A DNA stretch of 64,000 nucleotides from an uncultured Prevotella sp. (GCA_944319915.1 CALUEY010000011.1:1-64000), one strand, 5' to 3'; counted from the stretch's first letter, positions 16,178 through 27,262 are shown. Numbers and translations are program-made. The notes: generated by a model from the sequence alone, not told the origin.

Positions 16178-16722
16178 ACGCGGTTTGTTTGTTCAGTTAA
16201 TATTATTGTTAAGTTATAATTATCATTATGCTTTTCAACGCAATGGAGATTAAACTATAAAAGTAAGCCCAAATGTAATATCATCCCATAGGCGTCACGG
16301 TTTTTTAGTCGCCTATAAGTCCACGAAGTCGGCAAGGTTAATAATACAGGAAAAGGCGTGAGGACTTGTTTGCTTCGCTCATCAAGAAACAGGCATCGCC
16401 AAACGCCTTACCGGATAATGAACGGAAACAATGCTCCCACGCCGTCTTGATATGCGGATACGGCTGCGTTACCGTAAGTGCATACGCAAAAACGGATGAG
16501 CGTCATGTCCTTCCGTCCCTCCGGTCGTGATTTTGGCGATTTCGTTCCTTGGGACAAAAGCTAAAACGCTTTCCTGCTGAAGCCGGCGATTTCTCCCGCC
16601 GGACATCGCAAAGATAAGCATTTTATTTGAACATGACGCTCTTTTATGTGGATTTTGCATCGATTCCTATTGTTTTTCCGCAAAAATACGGATAATATTT
16701 CATTAATGCCGAAAGAAAACTC
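16178..16722. other. Intergenic region with a minus-strand promoter and no convincing ORF
   Basis: A TATCTTTG box lies on the minus strand at 16609-16616. The ATG at 16606 of a 45-codon ORF (16469-16606) is too close to the box to be in its transcript. Downstream, a hairpin (16288-16294 with 16310-16316) could end a transcript of about 310 nt. This may be a non-coding RNA or a relic promoter. Confidence 0.35.
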
Positions 16723-16730
16723 TATATTTG
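16723..16730 (+). promoter_or_regulatory. -7 box of the 466-residue unknown gene
   Basis: TATATTTG, with a leader of about 42 nt to the ATG at 16779. This rules out the TTG start at 16728. Confidence 0.65.
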
Positions 16731-16778
16731 GAAAGGGTATGGCAGCATTGTACCAAAACACGACGGAAACGATACACT

Positions 16779-18179
16779 ATGGACGACAAAATAGAGATAC
16801 TGAAATGCCTCATAGAGAACCGGGCATTGGCGCCTTCGCACGCGGCATTGGCCAAGGCGCTGGGATATAAGGGCCGGATGACTATTTACCGCCTTGTGGC
16901 CGGCGGCGTAAAGGATGGCACTGCCAGCAAGATGTGGAACTTGGTGGAGCAGGCATTCTACCTCGACGACGCCGGCATGTACAAGCTGGCGCGGACGTTC
17001 TGCGCCCTGAAGCACTTTTACGGGGCGTTGGTCGGCGAGATGGACACCAAGCATCCGGAATGGGTCAAGAATCTGATGACATTCCTCAGTGCCGATGCTT
17101 ACGATTATTGCTCACCCAAATTCAGAGCCGAAACAGCCCCCGTACTCATCGACATGAAGGCAGACGAGCCCGACGTTTACTGGGGCATGGTGGCGCTGGT
17201 ATATATCCATGCACTGAAGATTGACATCTACGGCGAGGGCGTAGAAAGAGCTTCGCGCCGCATAATGACAGAGCTTGACAGCCTGCTGCACGGCTTATAT
17301 CCTGAAAAGGCCGACGCACACGAGGTTGTAGGCAACCTGCTAAGCCTCCCTCCTGCGGGCAACCTGTTCGGACTGCTGAACCACTGCATCATACTGTTCA
17401 GGCATTATGCGGAAAACAGTTTCAAGAGCGAGGCGACCAAGGAGCTTTGCCTGTTTGGCTTCGGCAAGCGAAGCTATTGGCACAAGCCGGGCTGCGGCTA
17501 CGCGAAAGGCCGGGATGTGTGGCTGCTGATAGAACAAAGCTACGGCCGCAAGACCAACGGCTTCTATTTAGCCCTACACCTAAAGGCCGGCAGCGACAGG
17601 CTGACGTTCTCGCTGGAAGACGTGATACACATGAATTTCTTTGCTGTGGAAAGCGAAGACGACCCGCCTATACTGCAAGCCTGCCGCAGAAAAGGGGCTG
17701 AACGCGAATGGTGCTACCTTCTATATGGTTACGACCACGAGGCCCGCGAACTGTATTTCGAGCCGTTGCCTAATATGGATAACGCATTTGAACTGCCCGA
17801 AACGCTGCGCATGATAAATCTTGACAGCCCTCAAGGCATGGAGGAGAAGGTGTGGGCGAGAATCATGAAGGAGTGGGACGAATGCCAAGGCCGTGCCGTG
17901 TTCCAAAAGGCAAAGGATATGCTTTCGGGCATAACCGATATGTCGGGCGAGTATAACATTGTCGACGTGTCAATCAGCAAGACCGCGCTTACGCTGGCGA
18001 TAGAACATGACGGCGGCACGCATGAATACCGCTTGCCAATAGATGAATACGACTTCCTTGCCGAAATCAATCCGTCGCAGAAAGTAATCATAGCGCGGTA
18101 TGAGACCGACGGCCTGCTGTATGCCAGCTGGCCAGGACTTGGCTACAGCATAAAACTTGACGAGTTTGCCGTTGGATAG
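16779..18179 (+). CDS. Unknown protein with helix-turn-helix-like N-terminus
   Basis: 466 residues from ATG 16779 (MDDKIEILKCLIENRALAPS). Residues 1-50 (HAALAKALGYKGRMTIYRLV) look like a DNA-binding helix-turn-helix. The remaining 400 residues show no family I recognise: a helical part (YWGMVALVYIHALKIDIYGE, then NLFGLLNHCIILFRHYAENS) followed by a beta-rich part with RDVWLLIEQSYGRKTNGFYL and a terminal VIIARYETDGLLYASWPGLG. No signal peptide. It has its own promoter and converges on mutL. Codon use is like the core genome, so it is not an obvious recent import. Confidence 0.65.
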   Translation: MDDKIEILKCLIENRALAPSHAALAKALGYKGRMTIYRLVAGGVKDGTASKMWNLVEQAFYLDDAGMYKLARTFCALKHFYGALVGEMDTKHPEWVKNLMTFLSADAYDYCSPKFRAETAPVLIDMKADEPDVYWGMVALVYIHALKIDIYGEGVERASRRIMTELDSLLHGLYPEKADAHEVVGNLLSLPPAGNLFGLLNHCIILFRHYAENSFKSEATKELCLFGFGKRSYWHKPGCGYAKGRDVWLLIEQSYGRKTNGFYLALHLKAGSDRLTFSLEDVIHMNFFAVESEDDPPILQACRRKGAEREWCYLLYGYDHEARELYFEPLPNMDNAFELPETLRMINLDSPQGMEEKVWARIMKEWDECQGRAVFQKAKDMLSGITDMSGEYNIVDVSISKTALTLAIEHDGGTHEYRLPIDEYDFLAEINPSQKVIIARYETDGLLYASWPGLGYSIKLDEFAVG

Positions 18180-18230
18180 GCAGGTTGTTCATAGCCTCGA
18201 TTGATGCCGGGGCATCCGGCAGGGCCTGCC

Positions 18231-20072
18231 TCAGCCGAGGAGTTTCTCTATGTCCTTCTGCGGCAGGATGCAGATGATGGCCTTGCCGTCGGGCGTATAG
18301 TTTACGTTGGAACAGGCAAACAGCTCGTTGACCAAGCTCTCCATGCCGGCATTGTCGAGCACCTGGCCCTCGGGGATGGCCGCCGAGCGCGCCATGCTCA
18401 AGGCGAGCGACTTGTTGATGGCATCCATCGAGGCCGAAGAGCACTCGGCGGCATCGGCCACCATCGTGCGCAGCAAGGCCACGCGGTCAACGCCGTCAAG
18501 CCCGGCCGGCACTCCGTTGACGGCATAGCTGTTCTGCCCAAGGTCGGTAAGGTCAAAGCCCATGGCCTCAAGCTCCGGCAGCACCTTGGCCAGCACCACA
18601 GCGTCTGACGGGGCAAACTGCACCACCTCGGGGAAGAGCACGCGCTGCGTGGCGGCGGTGCGCTGGGCGAGCTGCGCCAGGCACCGCTCGTAGCGTATGC
18701 GCAGGTCGGCGCGGTGCTGGTCGATGATCATCAGCCCCGACTTTACCGCCGTCATTATGTAGCGGCCCTTGTACTGGTAGTGGGCAGGCGACTTGTCGCC
18801 TGCCTGCGCCGCAGGCGCGTCGGCGGATGGCTGCGGGGCCTCCTCGCCGCTGCCGGGCGTGGCCGGGCCAAACATATCGGCAGGCTCGGCAGGCACGTCG
18901 GGCTGCAGCCCGGCATAGAGCTGCTCCCACCCCTCGGTGGCCTTGGGGCGCGCCGCTGGCGCCGACTTGAATGGGTTGTAAGCCGGGTTGAAGTCTACCG
19001 CAGGCAGCTCCGCGTCGCCATGCTGGCCGAACACAGGTATGTCGGGGCGCCCTTCGGTGTCGAAATCTATCGTAGGAACCTCGCAGAACCGGCCTATCGA
19101 GTCCTTTACGGCAGCCGTCAGTATTTGCCATACGGCCTGCTCGTTCTCAAACTTTATCTCGGTCTTCGTAGGGTGTATGTTCACGTCGATGTTGGCGGGG
19201 TCTACGGTGAGGTAGATGAAGTAAGGCACCTGCATGCCCAAGGCCACGAGGCGGTCGAATGCGTTCATCACTGCCTTGTGGAAATAAGGGTGCTTCATGT
19301 AGCGGCCATTGACGAAGAAGTATTCGTGAGCCCCTTTCTTGCGCGCCGACTCGGGCTTGCCCACGAAGCCGGTGATGCGGCAGAGGGCGGTGTCTACGTC
19401 GATGGGCAGCAGGTCGGCGGCCATACGGCGGCCAAAAACGTCGGTGATGCGCTGCAGCAGGGTGCCGGCCTTGAGCGACATCATCTCGGTGCCATTGTTG
19501 TGGAGCGTGAAGTGGATGTGGGGATAAACGAGCACTATGCGCTCGAATGCGGCCACGATGTTGCCAAGCTCGGTGGCGTTGGTCTTGAGGAACTTGCGCC
19601 GCGCCGGCACATTGAAGAAGAGGTTTTCCACGAGGAAGTTGCTGCCCTCGGGGCAGGCCACAGGCTCCTGGCCCAGCACCCGCGAGCCCGAGATTCTGAG
19701 GTGGGTGCCTATCTCGCTGCCGCGCAGGCGCGTCTTAAGCTCCACCTGCGCCACGGCGGCTATCGAGGCCAGGGCCTCGCCACGGAAGCCCATGGTGTGG
19801 AGGGCGAAGAGGTCGTCGGCCTTGCGTATCTTCGACGTGGCGTGGCGCTCGAAGGAAAGGCGCGCGTCGGTCTCCGACATGCCCCCGCCATTGTCTATCA
19901 CCTGTATCGAAGTGCGCCCCGCATCCACCACGAGCACGTTGATGGCAGTGGCCCCGGCGTCCACGGCGTTCTCCACAAGTTCCTTGATTACCGAAGCCGG
20001 GCGCTGGATAACCTCGCCGGCGGCTATCTGGTTGGCCACCGAGTCGGGCAGCAGTTGTATTATGTCACTCAT
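18231..20072 (-). CDS. mutL: DNA mismatch repair protein MutL
   Basis: 613 residues from ATG 20072 (MSDIIQLLPDSVANQIAAGE). GHKL ATPase motifs are in order: ELVENAVDAGAT (N-box), QVIDNGGGM, HATSKI, and TMGFRGEALASIAAV. The transducer domain has NGRYMKHPYF and VDVNIHPTKTEIKF; a Pro/Ala-rich linker follows (about 345-420). The C-terminal dimerisation domain has GLMIIDQHRADLRIRYERC where endonuclease-type MutL has DQHA-x2-E-x4-E, so the first Glu is replaced and nicking activity by this motif is doubtful. It is the last gene of a long operon with guaB, two PPIases and ostA, and starts 41 nt after the small membrane-protein gene. Confidence 0.95.
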   Translation of the reverse strand: MSDIIQLLPDSVANQIAAGEVIQRPASVIKELVENAVDAGATAINVLVVDAGRTSIQVIDNGGGMSETDARLSFERHATSKIRKADDLFALHTMGFRGEALASIAAVAQVELKTRLRGSEIGTHLRISGSRVLGQEPVACPEGSNFLVENLFFNVPARRKFLKTNATELGNIVAAFERIVLVYPHIHFTLHNNGTEMMSLKAGTLLQRITDVFGRRMAADLLPIDVDTALCRITGFVGKPESARKKGAHEYFFVNGRYMKHPYFHKAVMNAFDRLVALGMQVPYFIYLTVDPANIDVNIHPTKTEIKFENEQAVWQILTAAVKDSIGRFCEVPTIDFDTEGRPDIPVFGQHGDAELPAVDFNPAYNPFKSAPAARPKATEGWEQLYAGLQPDVPAEPADMFGPATPGSGEEAPQPSADAPAAQAGDKSPAHYQYKGRYIMTAVKSGLMIIDQHRADLRIRYERCLAQLAQRTAATQRVLFPEVVQFAPSDAVVLAKVLPELEAMGFDLTDLGQNSYAVNGVPAGLDGVDRVALLRTMVADAAECSSASMDAINKSLALSMARSAAIPEGQVLDNAGMESLVNELFACSNVNYTPDGKAIICILPQKDIEKLLG

Positions 20073-20113
20073 CGTTTTGTTCCTTTCATCGTTATATGGA
20101 GCTGCGCAAACCA

Positions 20114-20404
20114 TTAAAGGAGATAGCGCAGCATGGCAAGCATGGCTATGAGGATGAACACGAGGATGGCCGTGTGAACCCGGCCTTGGCCGGCGGAGGC
20201 GCGACGGCCTGGGGCGCGCCTGCGGCCGGCACCGGCAGCGAACGCTCCGCGAAGGCGGGCAGCGCTGCCACTGCCCTCGGGCTGCGACATGCCAAGCTCG
20301 CGGCGCGCACGCTCCTCAATGTCGCGCAAGCGTGCGCGCCGCTCGTCGTAATAAATGTATTTATGGTTAAAGCCGCGAGGCTTGGGCATACGGAAAAAGC
20401 TCAT
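20114..20404 (-). CDS. Small tail-anchored membrane protein
   Basis: 96 residues. The N-terminal 40 residues are basic (KPRGFNHKYIYYDERRARLR, DIEERARREL); a low-complexity Ala/Gly/Arg stretch follows. A single C-terminal membrane segment, HTAILVFILIAMLAMLRYLL, ends the protein, so it is probably anchored in the inner membrane with the basic part in the cytoplasm. Its ATG overlaps the stop of the ostA-like gene by 4 nt. A small protein at this place between ostA and mutL occurs in other Bacteroidales; its role is unknown. Confidence 0.8.
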   Translation of the reverse strand: MSFFRMPKPRGFNHKYIYYDERRARLRDIEERARRELGMSQPEGSGSAARLRGAFAAGAGRRRAPGRRASAGQGRVHTAILVFILIAMLAMLRYLL

Positions 20405-22440
20405 TGCCCGGCCTCCCTCTTCCTTGCCGCCGCTGCCGCCGGCACTCCCGGGGCTGCTGCTGCGGCACCGCCCTCGCCTGCTGCGGCACCGTCGCTGGCC
20501 TGCTTGGCCTCGTTTGCGCCATCGGGAGCGGCGGTCTGCACGCTGTCTGCAGCCTGCACCGCAGGCCTTACGGAATCGGCCTGCTGCGCAAGGGGAACAG
20601 AGTCGGGTGCCGCCTGTCCGCCGGTTGGGCGCAAAGACAACGAGTCGGACTGCCCCGAAGACAACGAGTCGGGCGATACGTCCAGCGTGTCGGCAGCTGC
20701 GTACAACGACCTTATGAGCGCCGCCTTGGCCGAGCCACGCGACTGCTCGCGCACAACAGGCACCGAGTCGGCCGCCGACGGGCTGCCCCCCAAGTGCTGC
20801 AGGGGAGCCTCCTTGCGCTTCACCACCTTCAGCTCAGTGCCGGCCTTCTTGCCGCGCCAGTTGAAGATGTCGTCCTTGTTGAGCGGCCGCACGTAGTCGA
20901 ACCAAGCGTAATTGGGCAGGAAACGCTTCACCGGCGGAATCTGCGACATGGGGTAGAGCGTGCCTTCGGCCCTTGGCATCCACACTTTCTTCATCTTCCT
21001 GTTCTCTATGAACACCTTGAGCTGTGTGGTCTCAGTGTAGTTAAGCCCTATGAGCGAGCTGTCGCTGTCGTCAACGGGGTAGTAAACGATACGCACATTG
21101 TCGTTGGCGTCGGCCTCATATATCTCGCCATCGCGGAAGAAAGCGAACATCTCGTCGGACGTAACCTGGTTGAAGTTTACCGAGTCAGGCAGCTGCTCCA
21201 CGGAGAGGGCCTGCCCAATGACGTGCGCGCGGTTGATGGTGGAGTCTTTCAAGTAGACCTTTATCACCTCGCCGAGCAGCTGCTGGCTGTTGTTCCACAC
21301 GATAGGGTCGCGGTACATGGTGAGGCAGGAGTCCTGGCTGTTGTACACCAGCGAGTCGCACACGGCCTGCACGTCCACGCGGTAGGCTCTAACCTTGTTG
21401 TAGGCGTGAATCTTGCGGTAGGCCGAATCGGTGTCGATGTTGTAAGTAAATATCTTGAACGTGTCGGCATGCATATAGAGCGAGTCTTTCTGCGAGTAGT
21501 CGATGGCCACCGCGCGCTTCGTGGCCATGCCGTAGCCGGTGTTTTCGTCGTACCAGTAATAGTCGCACGTCATCATGTTCTTGTTCAGCGAATCGATGTA
21601 CACCACGTTGTCGAAAGCCTCGCTCGTGCCTGCGTTGCTGTCGTAGAACACGCTGTCGCCCACCATCCGCTTGCCCTTGTCGGTCATCACCGAGCGCGCA
21701 TAGAGCCGCGCCCGGTCGTGCTGGGTGTCGTAGTAGCCGTCTTCGGTGTAGATGTGGCTGCTCTTCGAGGTGATGTCAGAAGGGCCCACGGCGTGAGCCA
21801 CCGATGTGCCGGTGTCGTAATAAAGGGTGTCGCTGGTGAGGAAGAACTTCTTGTTGCGCAGCTGCACGTCGAAGTTGAACACCGCCTCCTTGGTCTCCGT
21901 GTAATACTCGCCCCAGTCGGAGGTAAGCTCGTTGTCGTTGTCAACGAGCTTGCCGCCCTCGAAGAAATAGCCAACGTTGTAGAGCCGGTCGAAATTAAGG
22001 CTGTCGGTATAGAGCGTTGCCTTGCGGTGCTTAAGCACAACGTTGTAGCGCGCCTGGGCCATCTGCTCGTTGCCGTCGTAAAAGGCGTAGTCGCTGAAGA
22101 GCGAGAGCGTGTCGCCCTGGTACATCTTCACGTGGCCGAAAGCCTCAAACGAGTTTGAAGCCTCGTAGAAATGGGCGCTGTCGCAATAGAGCGTGGCGCC
22201 CTTGTGGCGGAAGGCCACGTTGCCGTTGAGTATCTGCGCCTCGGGGTTCTTGAAGCGGTCATAGTGCAGCACGTCGGCATGGAGCAGGTATACGCGTGTG
22301 TCATCGCCCCCGGCCCGCGCCTTGCGCTGGCCTGCGGGCTGCACCGAGCGGGCCACACATAGCCCAAACAGGCATAGAACCAAGGCTATGGTGGTCCTAT
22401 GCCCGCTGAGCAACTTTGCCGCAACTGATTTCTTGGTCAT
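20401..22440 (-). CDS. OstA/LptA-like periplasmic protein (LPS transport related)
   Basis: 679 residues with an N-terminal hydrophobic signal (TIALVLCLFGLCVA). The body is a long array of beta strands with recurring Asp-Ser-Leu motifs (KATLYTDSLNFDRLYNVGYF, ADTFKIFTYNIDTDSAYRKI), typical of OstA-like jellyroll proteins that shield lipid A in transit. The C-terminal 110 residues are Ala/Ser/Pro/Gln-rich and probably disordered. The start overlaps the SurA gene by 4 nt; the end overlaps the small membrane-protein gene by 4 nt. The link with two periplasmic PPIases fits outer-membrane assembly. Not LptD itself: no barrel is evident. Confidence 0.85.
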   Translation of the reverse strand: MTKKSVAAKLLSGHRTTIALVLCLFGLCVARSVQPAGQRKARAGGDDTRVYLLHADVLHYDRFKNPEAQILNGNVAFRHKGATLYCDSAHFYEASNSFEAFGHVKMYQGDTLSLFSDYAFYDGNEQMAQARYNVVLKHRKATLYTDSLNFDRLYNVGYFFEGGKLVDNDNELTSDWGEYYTETKEAVFNFDVQLRNKKFFLTSDTLYYDTGTSVAHAVGPSDITSKSSHIYTEDGYYDTQHDRARLYARSVMTDKGKRMVGDSVFYDSNAGTSEAFDNVVYIDSLNKNMMTCDYYWYDENTGYGMATKRAVAIDYSQKDSLYMHADTFKIFTYNIDTDSAYRKIHAYNKVRAYRVDVQAVCDSLVYNSQDSCLTMYRDPIVWNNSQQLLGEVIKVYLKDSTINRAHVIGQALSVEQLPDSVNFNQVTSDEMFAFFRDGEIYEADANDNVRIVYYPVDDSDSSLIGLNYTETTQLKVFIENRKMKKVWMPRAEGTLYPMSQIPPVKRFLPNYAWFDYVRPLNKDDIFNWRGKKAGTELKVVKRKEAPLQHLGGSPSAADSVPVVREQSRGSAKAALIRSLYAAADTLDVSPDSLSSGQSDSLSLRPTGGQAAPDSVPLAQQADSVRPAVQAADSVQTAAPDGANEAKQASDGAAAGEGGAAAAAPGVPAAAAARKREAGQ

Positions 22441-23825
22441 CTAATCCAGCCTTGATATTCAAACTTGCAGTCCTTGTACCTATCGTTGATTCGCACGTAT
22501 GTGCTCTTTATCTTGTCCACCACCCACTCGTGGAGCTTCTCCTCCTTGCGCTTGGCGAGCACCACTCCCTGCATCACCTGGAAGTCTTCGGTGATGGTGG
22601 CCTTGTGGCCCTCGACGCGGTTCTTGAGCTTCACGATGGCGCAGACGGTCTTGCCCCGCTTGTTGATCATAGTGAAAGGAGCCGACACTTCGCCCACCTT
22701 CATGGTGTCGACGACCTTTCCCACCTCAGCCGGCAAGTCCTGCATCTGGAACTTCGAGGTGCGCATGCCGTCGACGACATTCGACATCAGGCCGTGGTTG
22801 TTGCGCGTGTCCTTGTCGTCGGAAATCACCGTGGCGCCGTCCTCAAAGGTGAACACCCCGTTGACGATGTCGGTGCGGATGGAGTCGAGCCGGAGCAAAG
22901 CCTCGCTGACCGACTTCTCCGAGATGTGGGGCTTGAGCAGGATGTGGCGCACGTTAACCTTGTCGCCGCGCTTGTCGATGAGCTGTATGATGTGGTAGCC
23001 GAACTCAGACTCCACTATCTTCGACACCTTCTTGGGGTCAGTGAGGTTGAAAGCCACGTTGGCAAACGCCGGGTCGAGCGTTCCGCGGCCGGTGAAACCA
23101 ATCTCGCCGCCGGCCCGGGCCGACCCAGGGTCCTCGGAATAGAGGCGCGCCAAGGTGGCGAACGACGTCTCGCCCTTGTTAACCCTGTCGGTAAACGAGC
23201 GCAGCTCGTCCTTCACCCTGTTTATCTCCTCCTGCTCTATGCGCGGTGTCTGGGTAAGGATCTGCACCTCCACCTCGGTGGGAACGAATGGTATGCTGTC
23301 CTGCGGCAAGTCCTTGAAGTAGCGCCTCACCTCGCCCGGAGTGACCTTGATGTTCTCCACCAGCTTCTCGCGCATCCTCTGCGTGGTCATCTGGTCGTGC
23401 ACAACGTCGTGCAACTCGTTGCGTATCTGGGTGATGCTCTGCTTCTTGTACTCCTCAAGCTTTTCCCGCGAGCCGGCCTGCTGAATCCAGAAGTCAACGT
23501 AATTGTCGACCTGCCCCTGCACTTCGGCCTCGGTAACCTCAACGCTGTCTATCACCGCCTGGTGCAGAAACAGCTTCTGCACGGCCAGCTGCTCGGGGAT
23601 AACGCAGTCGGGGTCGCCGTTCCAGCGCGTACCCTCCTGCGCGGCCTGCAGGCGCATGGCCTCAACCTCCGACTTGAGTATAGGCTCGTCGCCCACCACC
23701 CATATCACCTCGTCCACGACGTTGGAGCCTGTGGAGTCGGCCGTGGCCTGCGCCATGCCGGGCGCAGCCGCCAAGGAAGCAGCCGCCGCCAGAATGGCCG
23801 AGAAGAACTTGCCTTGCTTCATCAT
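22437..23825 (-). CDS. surA: SurA-like periplasmic peptidyl-prolyl isomerase
   Basis: 462 residues; signal peptide with Ala-rich core (AILAAAASLAAAPGMAQA). A SurA-type N-terminal chaperone region (VVDEVIWVVGDEPILKSEVE) is followed by a first parvulin domain (VQILTQTPRIEQEEINRVKD, GGEIGFTGRGTLDP, SEFGYHIIQLIDKRGDKVNV) and a second (HILLKPHIS, AGEVGKV-like region ending GKTVCAIVKLKN). Acts in the periplasm on outer-membrane proteins. It lies 3 nt after the other PPIase gene and overlaps the ostA-like gene by 4 nt. Confidence 0.9.
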   Translation of the reverse strand: MMKQGKFFSAILAAAASLAAAPGMAQATADSTGSNVVDEVIWVVGDEPILKSEVEAMRLQAAQEGTRWNGDPDCVIPEQLAVQKLFLHQAVIDSVEVTEAEVQGQVDNYVDFWIQQAGSREKLEEYKKQSITQIRNELHDVVHDQMTTQRMREKLVENIKVTPGEVRRYFKDLPQDSIPFVPTEVEVQILTQTPRIEQEEINRVKDELRSFTDRVNKGETSFATLARLYSEDPGSARAGGEIGFTGRGTLDPAFANVAFNLTDPKKVSKIVESEFGYHIIQLIDKRGDKVNVRHILLKPHISEKSVSEALLRLDSIRTDIVNGVFTFEDGATVISDDKDTRNNHGLMSNVVDGMRTSKFQMQDLPAEVGKVVDTMKVGEVSAPFTMINKRGKTVCAIVKLKNRVEGHKATITEDFQVMQGVVLAKRKEEKLHEWVVDKIKSTYVRINDRYKDCKFEYQGWIR

Positions 23826-23828
23826 CTG

Positions 23829-25256
23829 CTACTTATGATTGTTTACCGTTGCCAACACGTCCTTGTTCACCTCCACGGCATACTTACGCCGCAGGCCGGC
23901 CACCCACTCCTTTTCGAGGAAGTCCTGGTAGTCGGCAGTAACCAGGCCCATCACATCGGTGTAGTCCTCTGGCCCTTTCTTGAGCAACTTGCCGTAAACG
24001 GCATCGATGGGATAATCCTTCATCGGGGCGACCACGGTGTCTTTCTTGAACACCTCGCGGTCGATGAGGGCATTGTCGCCCTTCTTGAAGATGCCCTTCT
24101 CCACGCGGATGCGCAGCACCGAGTCGCTGTTGAACGTGGTGCGCAGAGCCTCGGCCCACTCGCCGAAAGGCAGGTCCTTTACGCAATCCCTCACGGCCTT
24201 TACGTCGGAGGCCACCTTCACGTGATAGGCCATGCCCTTGTAGCGCGGCTCCGCCCACGCATACTTCTTCTTGTTCTTCCTGAAGAAGGCGTCGAGGCCG
24301 GCCGAGTCCTTGGCGGCCTTGTCCCACACGGTGCGGTTGCTTATCTCGTAGAGCAGCAGGCCGTCGTGGTATTCGCGAATGAGGTTCTTGAGGTCGGAGT
24401 CGAGCGCCATGAGCGAGTCGGCCCTTTGCTCCAGCACGTCGTCGCGCGTGAGCTTGCCGCCGGAGCGCGCCGCTATCGTGTCGATGCGGGCGCGGGCTAT
24501 GCGCTCCCTGATGTTGCGCTGCTCGATGAAGCGCATGATGCTGGTGCGAAGGGTGTCGTAAGGCTCCAGCTGCTTGTGGCCCTTCATGAGGATGATGTGG
24601 TATCCGGCAGGCGATAGGAACGGCTCGCTCATCTCGCCGTCCTTAAGGGCGTATGCCTTGTCCTCAAACTCCTTGAGCGTTTGGTTAGGCCCTATCCACG
24701 GCAACAGGCCGCCGTTGGCGGCTGAGCCGGGGTCCTGCGACACACGCTTGGCCATCTCGGCGAAGTCGGCGCCGCCCTTGAGGGCGTTGTAAACCGAGTC
24801 GATGCGCTCCTTGGCCTTCTGCTGCTCCTCGGGAGTGGCCTTTTGGCCAAGGTACAAGAATATGTGGGCAGGCCTCACCAGCCCCCTCGGCCCAATGGCC
24901 AGCTTAGTGTTGTCGTAGATGCGGTGGGCCTCGGCCTCAACGTCGGCGTCGGTGACGAAGCTCGGGCGCACCTGCTGGTCGCGGTACTGGGCAAACTCCT
25001 TCTTGAAAGACGTGAGCGTGTCGAGCTTGGCGTCGATGGCGGCGGCCACCTTGAGCTTGTAGTTTATGAACAGGTCTACATACTCCTCTACCGTCTTCTT
25101 GTCTATCACGCCCTCGGCGTTGTTCTTGTTGTAAGAATACTCAAACTCCGACCTCGACACCGGCTGGCCGTTGATGGTCATCACCGTGGGGTCATCCTGT
25201 GCGGTTGCCGCCCCGGCTGCCAAGAGCAGGGCGGCAATCATCAGTGCTTTCCTCAT
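23829..25256 (-). CDS. Periplasmic parvulin-type peptidyl-prolyl isomerase
   Basis: 475 residues from ATG 25256 (MRKALMIAALLLAAGAATAQ, a signal peptide); the longer frame from 25379 lies within guaB and is not used. The N-terminal chaperone part begins MTINGQPVSRSEFEYSYNKN. A parvulin domain follows (AHIFLYLGQKATPEEQQKAK, GGLLPWIGPNQTLKEFEDKA, SPAGYHIILMKGH). The C-terminal 230 residues are helical and without clear second parvulin. It starts 19 nt after guaB and ends 3 nt before the surA gene, so the set is one operon. Confidence 0.88.
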   Translation of the reverse strand: MRKALMIAALLLAAGAATAQDDPTVMTINGQPVSRSEFEYSYNKNNAEGVIDKKTVEEYVDLFINYKLKVAAAIDAKLDTLTSFKKEFAQYRDQQVRPSFVTDADVEAEAHRIYDNTKLAIGPRGLVRPAHIFLYLGQKATPEEQQKAKERIDSVYNALKGGADFAEMAKRVSQDPGSAANGGLLPWIGPNQTLKEFEDKAYALKDGEMSEPFLSPAGYHIILMKGHKQLEPYDTLRTSIMRFIEQRNIRERIARARIDTIAARSGGKLTRDDVLEQRADSLMALDSDLKNLIREYHDGLLLYEISNRTVWDKAAKDSAGLDAFFRKNKKKYAWAEPRYKGMAYHVKVASDVKAVRDCVKDLPFGEWAEALRTTFNSDSVLRIRVEKGIFKKGDNALIDREVFKKDTVVAPMKDYPIDAVYGKLLKKGPEDYTDVMGLVTADYQDFLEKEWVAGLRRKYAVEVNKDVLATVNNHK

Positions 25257-25275
25257 CCTTATTGTGCGTGTGAAC

Positions 25276-26814
<1,539 letters not shown>

Positions 26815-27174
26815 TTAACACCGCGAAGCTGCATTTTCTTTGCCCGTTAACACGATTTAGGGTGGGTTAACCCCAAATCGGGCATCCAGCGCAATGTGCG
26901 GTTTTTACGGATGTTTTTATATGCTCTTCGGCTTCTTTTGCATTCTTGCCGCCGTCCTGCCTTTCCGCTTGCCGCAAGGCATGGGCAGCTGACAAGATGC
27001 AAGCCCAATGAATTGGGGGCAAGGGCGCGGCGGGGCATCGGCTCCGCCACGACGCGACCACAAGTGCGGCCACGGAGGCAAACGCTCAAACTATGTAAAA
27101 CAAAAATCAAAGTCTCAGCACGCCCAAGGCGAGCCACGTAACCATCTGAGCACCAATAAGTTGAAATCAGAGGC

Positions 27175-27262
27175 GTTTTTGCCATGCAAAACGGGCGGTT
27201 TGGCTCTGCGAAACGTGCCGTCCGGCTGTGCAAAACAGCACGTTTTGCGAGGCGGGATGGGG
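27175..27262. repeat. 22-bp tandem repeat array, locus 1
   Basis: Four units of exactly 22 nt (27175, 27197, 27219, 27241). Each carries parts of an inverted pair, GTTTTGC or GGTTTGGC on one side and GCAAAAC or GCGAAAC on the other. Same family as the arrays at 42605 and 53851. Confidence 0.75.

Noticed and set aside
16469-16606. 45-codon minus-strand ORF (MSGGRNRRLQQESVLAF...)
   Set aside because: Its ATG lies within a few bases of the TATCTTTG box, so it would precede the transcription start; no family features.
18714-22158. Very long plus-strand frames opposite mutL and ostA (467 and 584 codons)
   Set aside because: They mirror strong minus-strand genes in GC-rich DNA and show no family features; antisense frames of this kind are expected from codon bias.
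22416-24617. 733-codon plus-strand frame opposite the PPIase genes
   Set aside because: Low-complexity Leu/Val/His/Arg composition typical of antisense translation; the minus strand encodes two clear PPIases.
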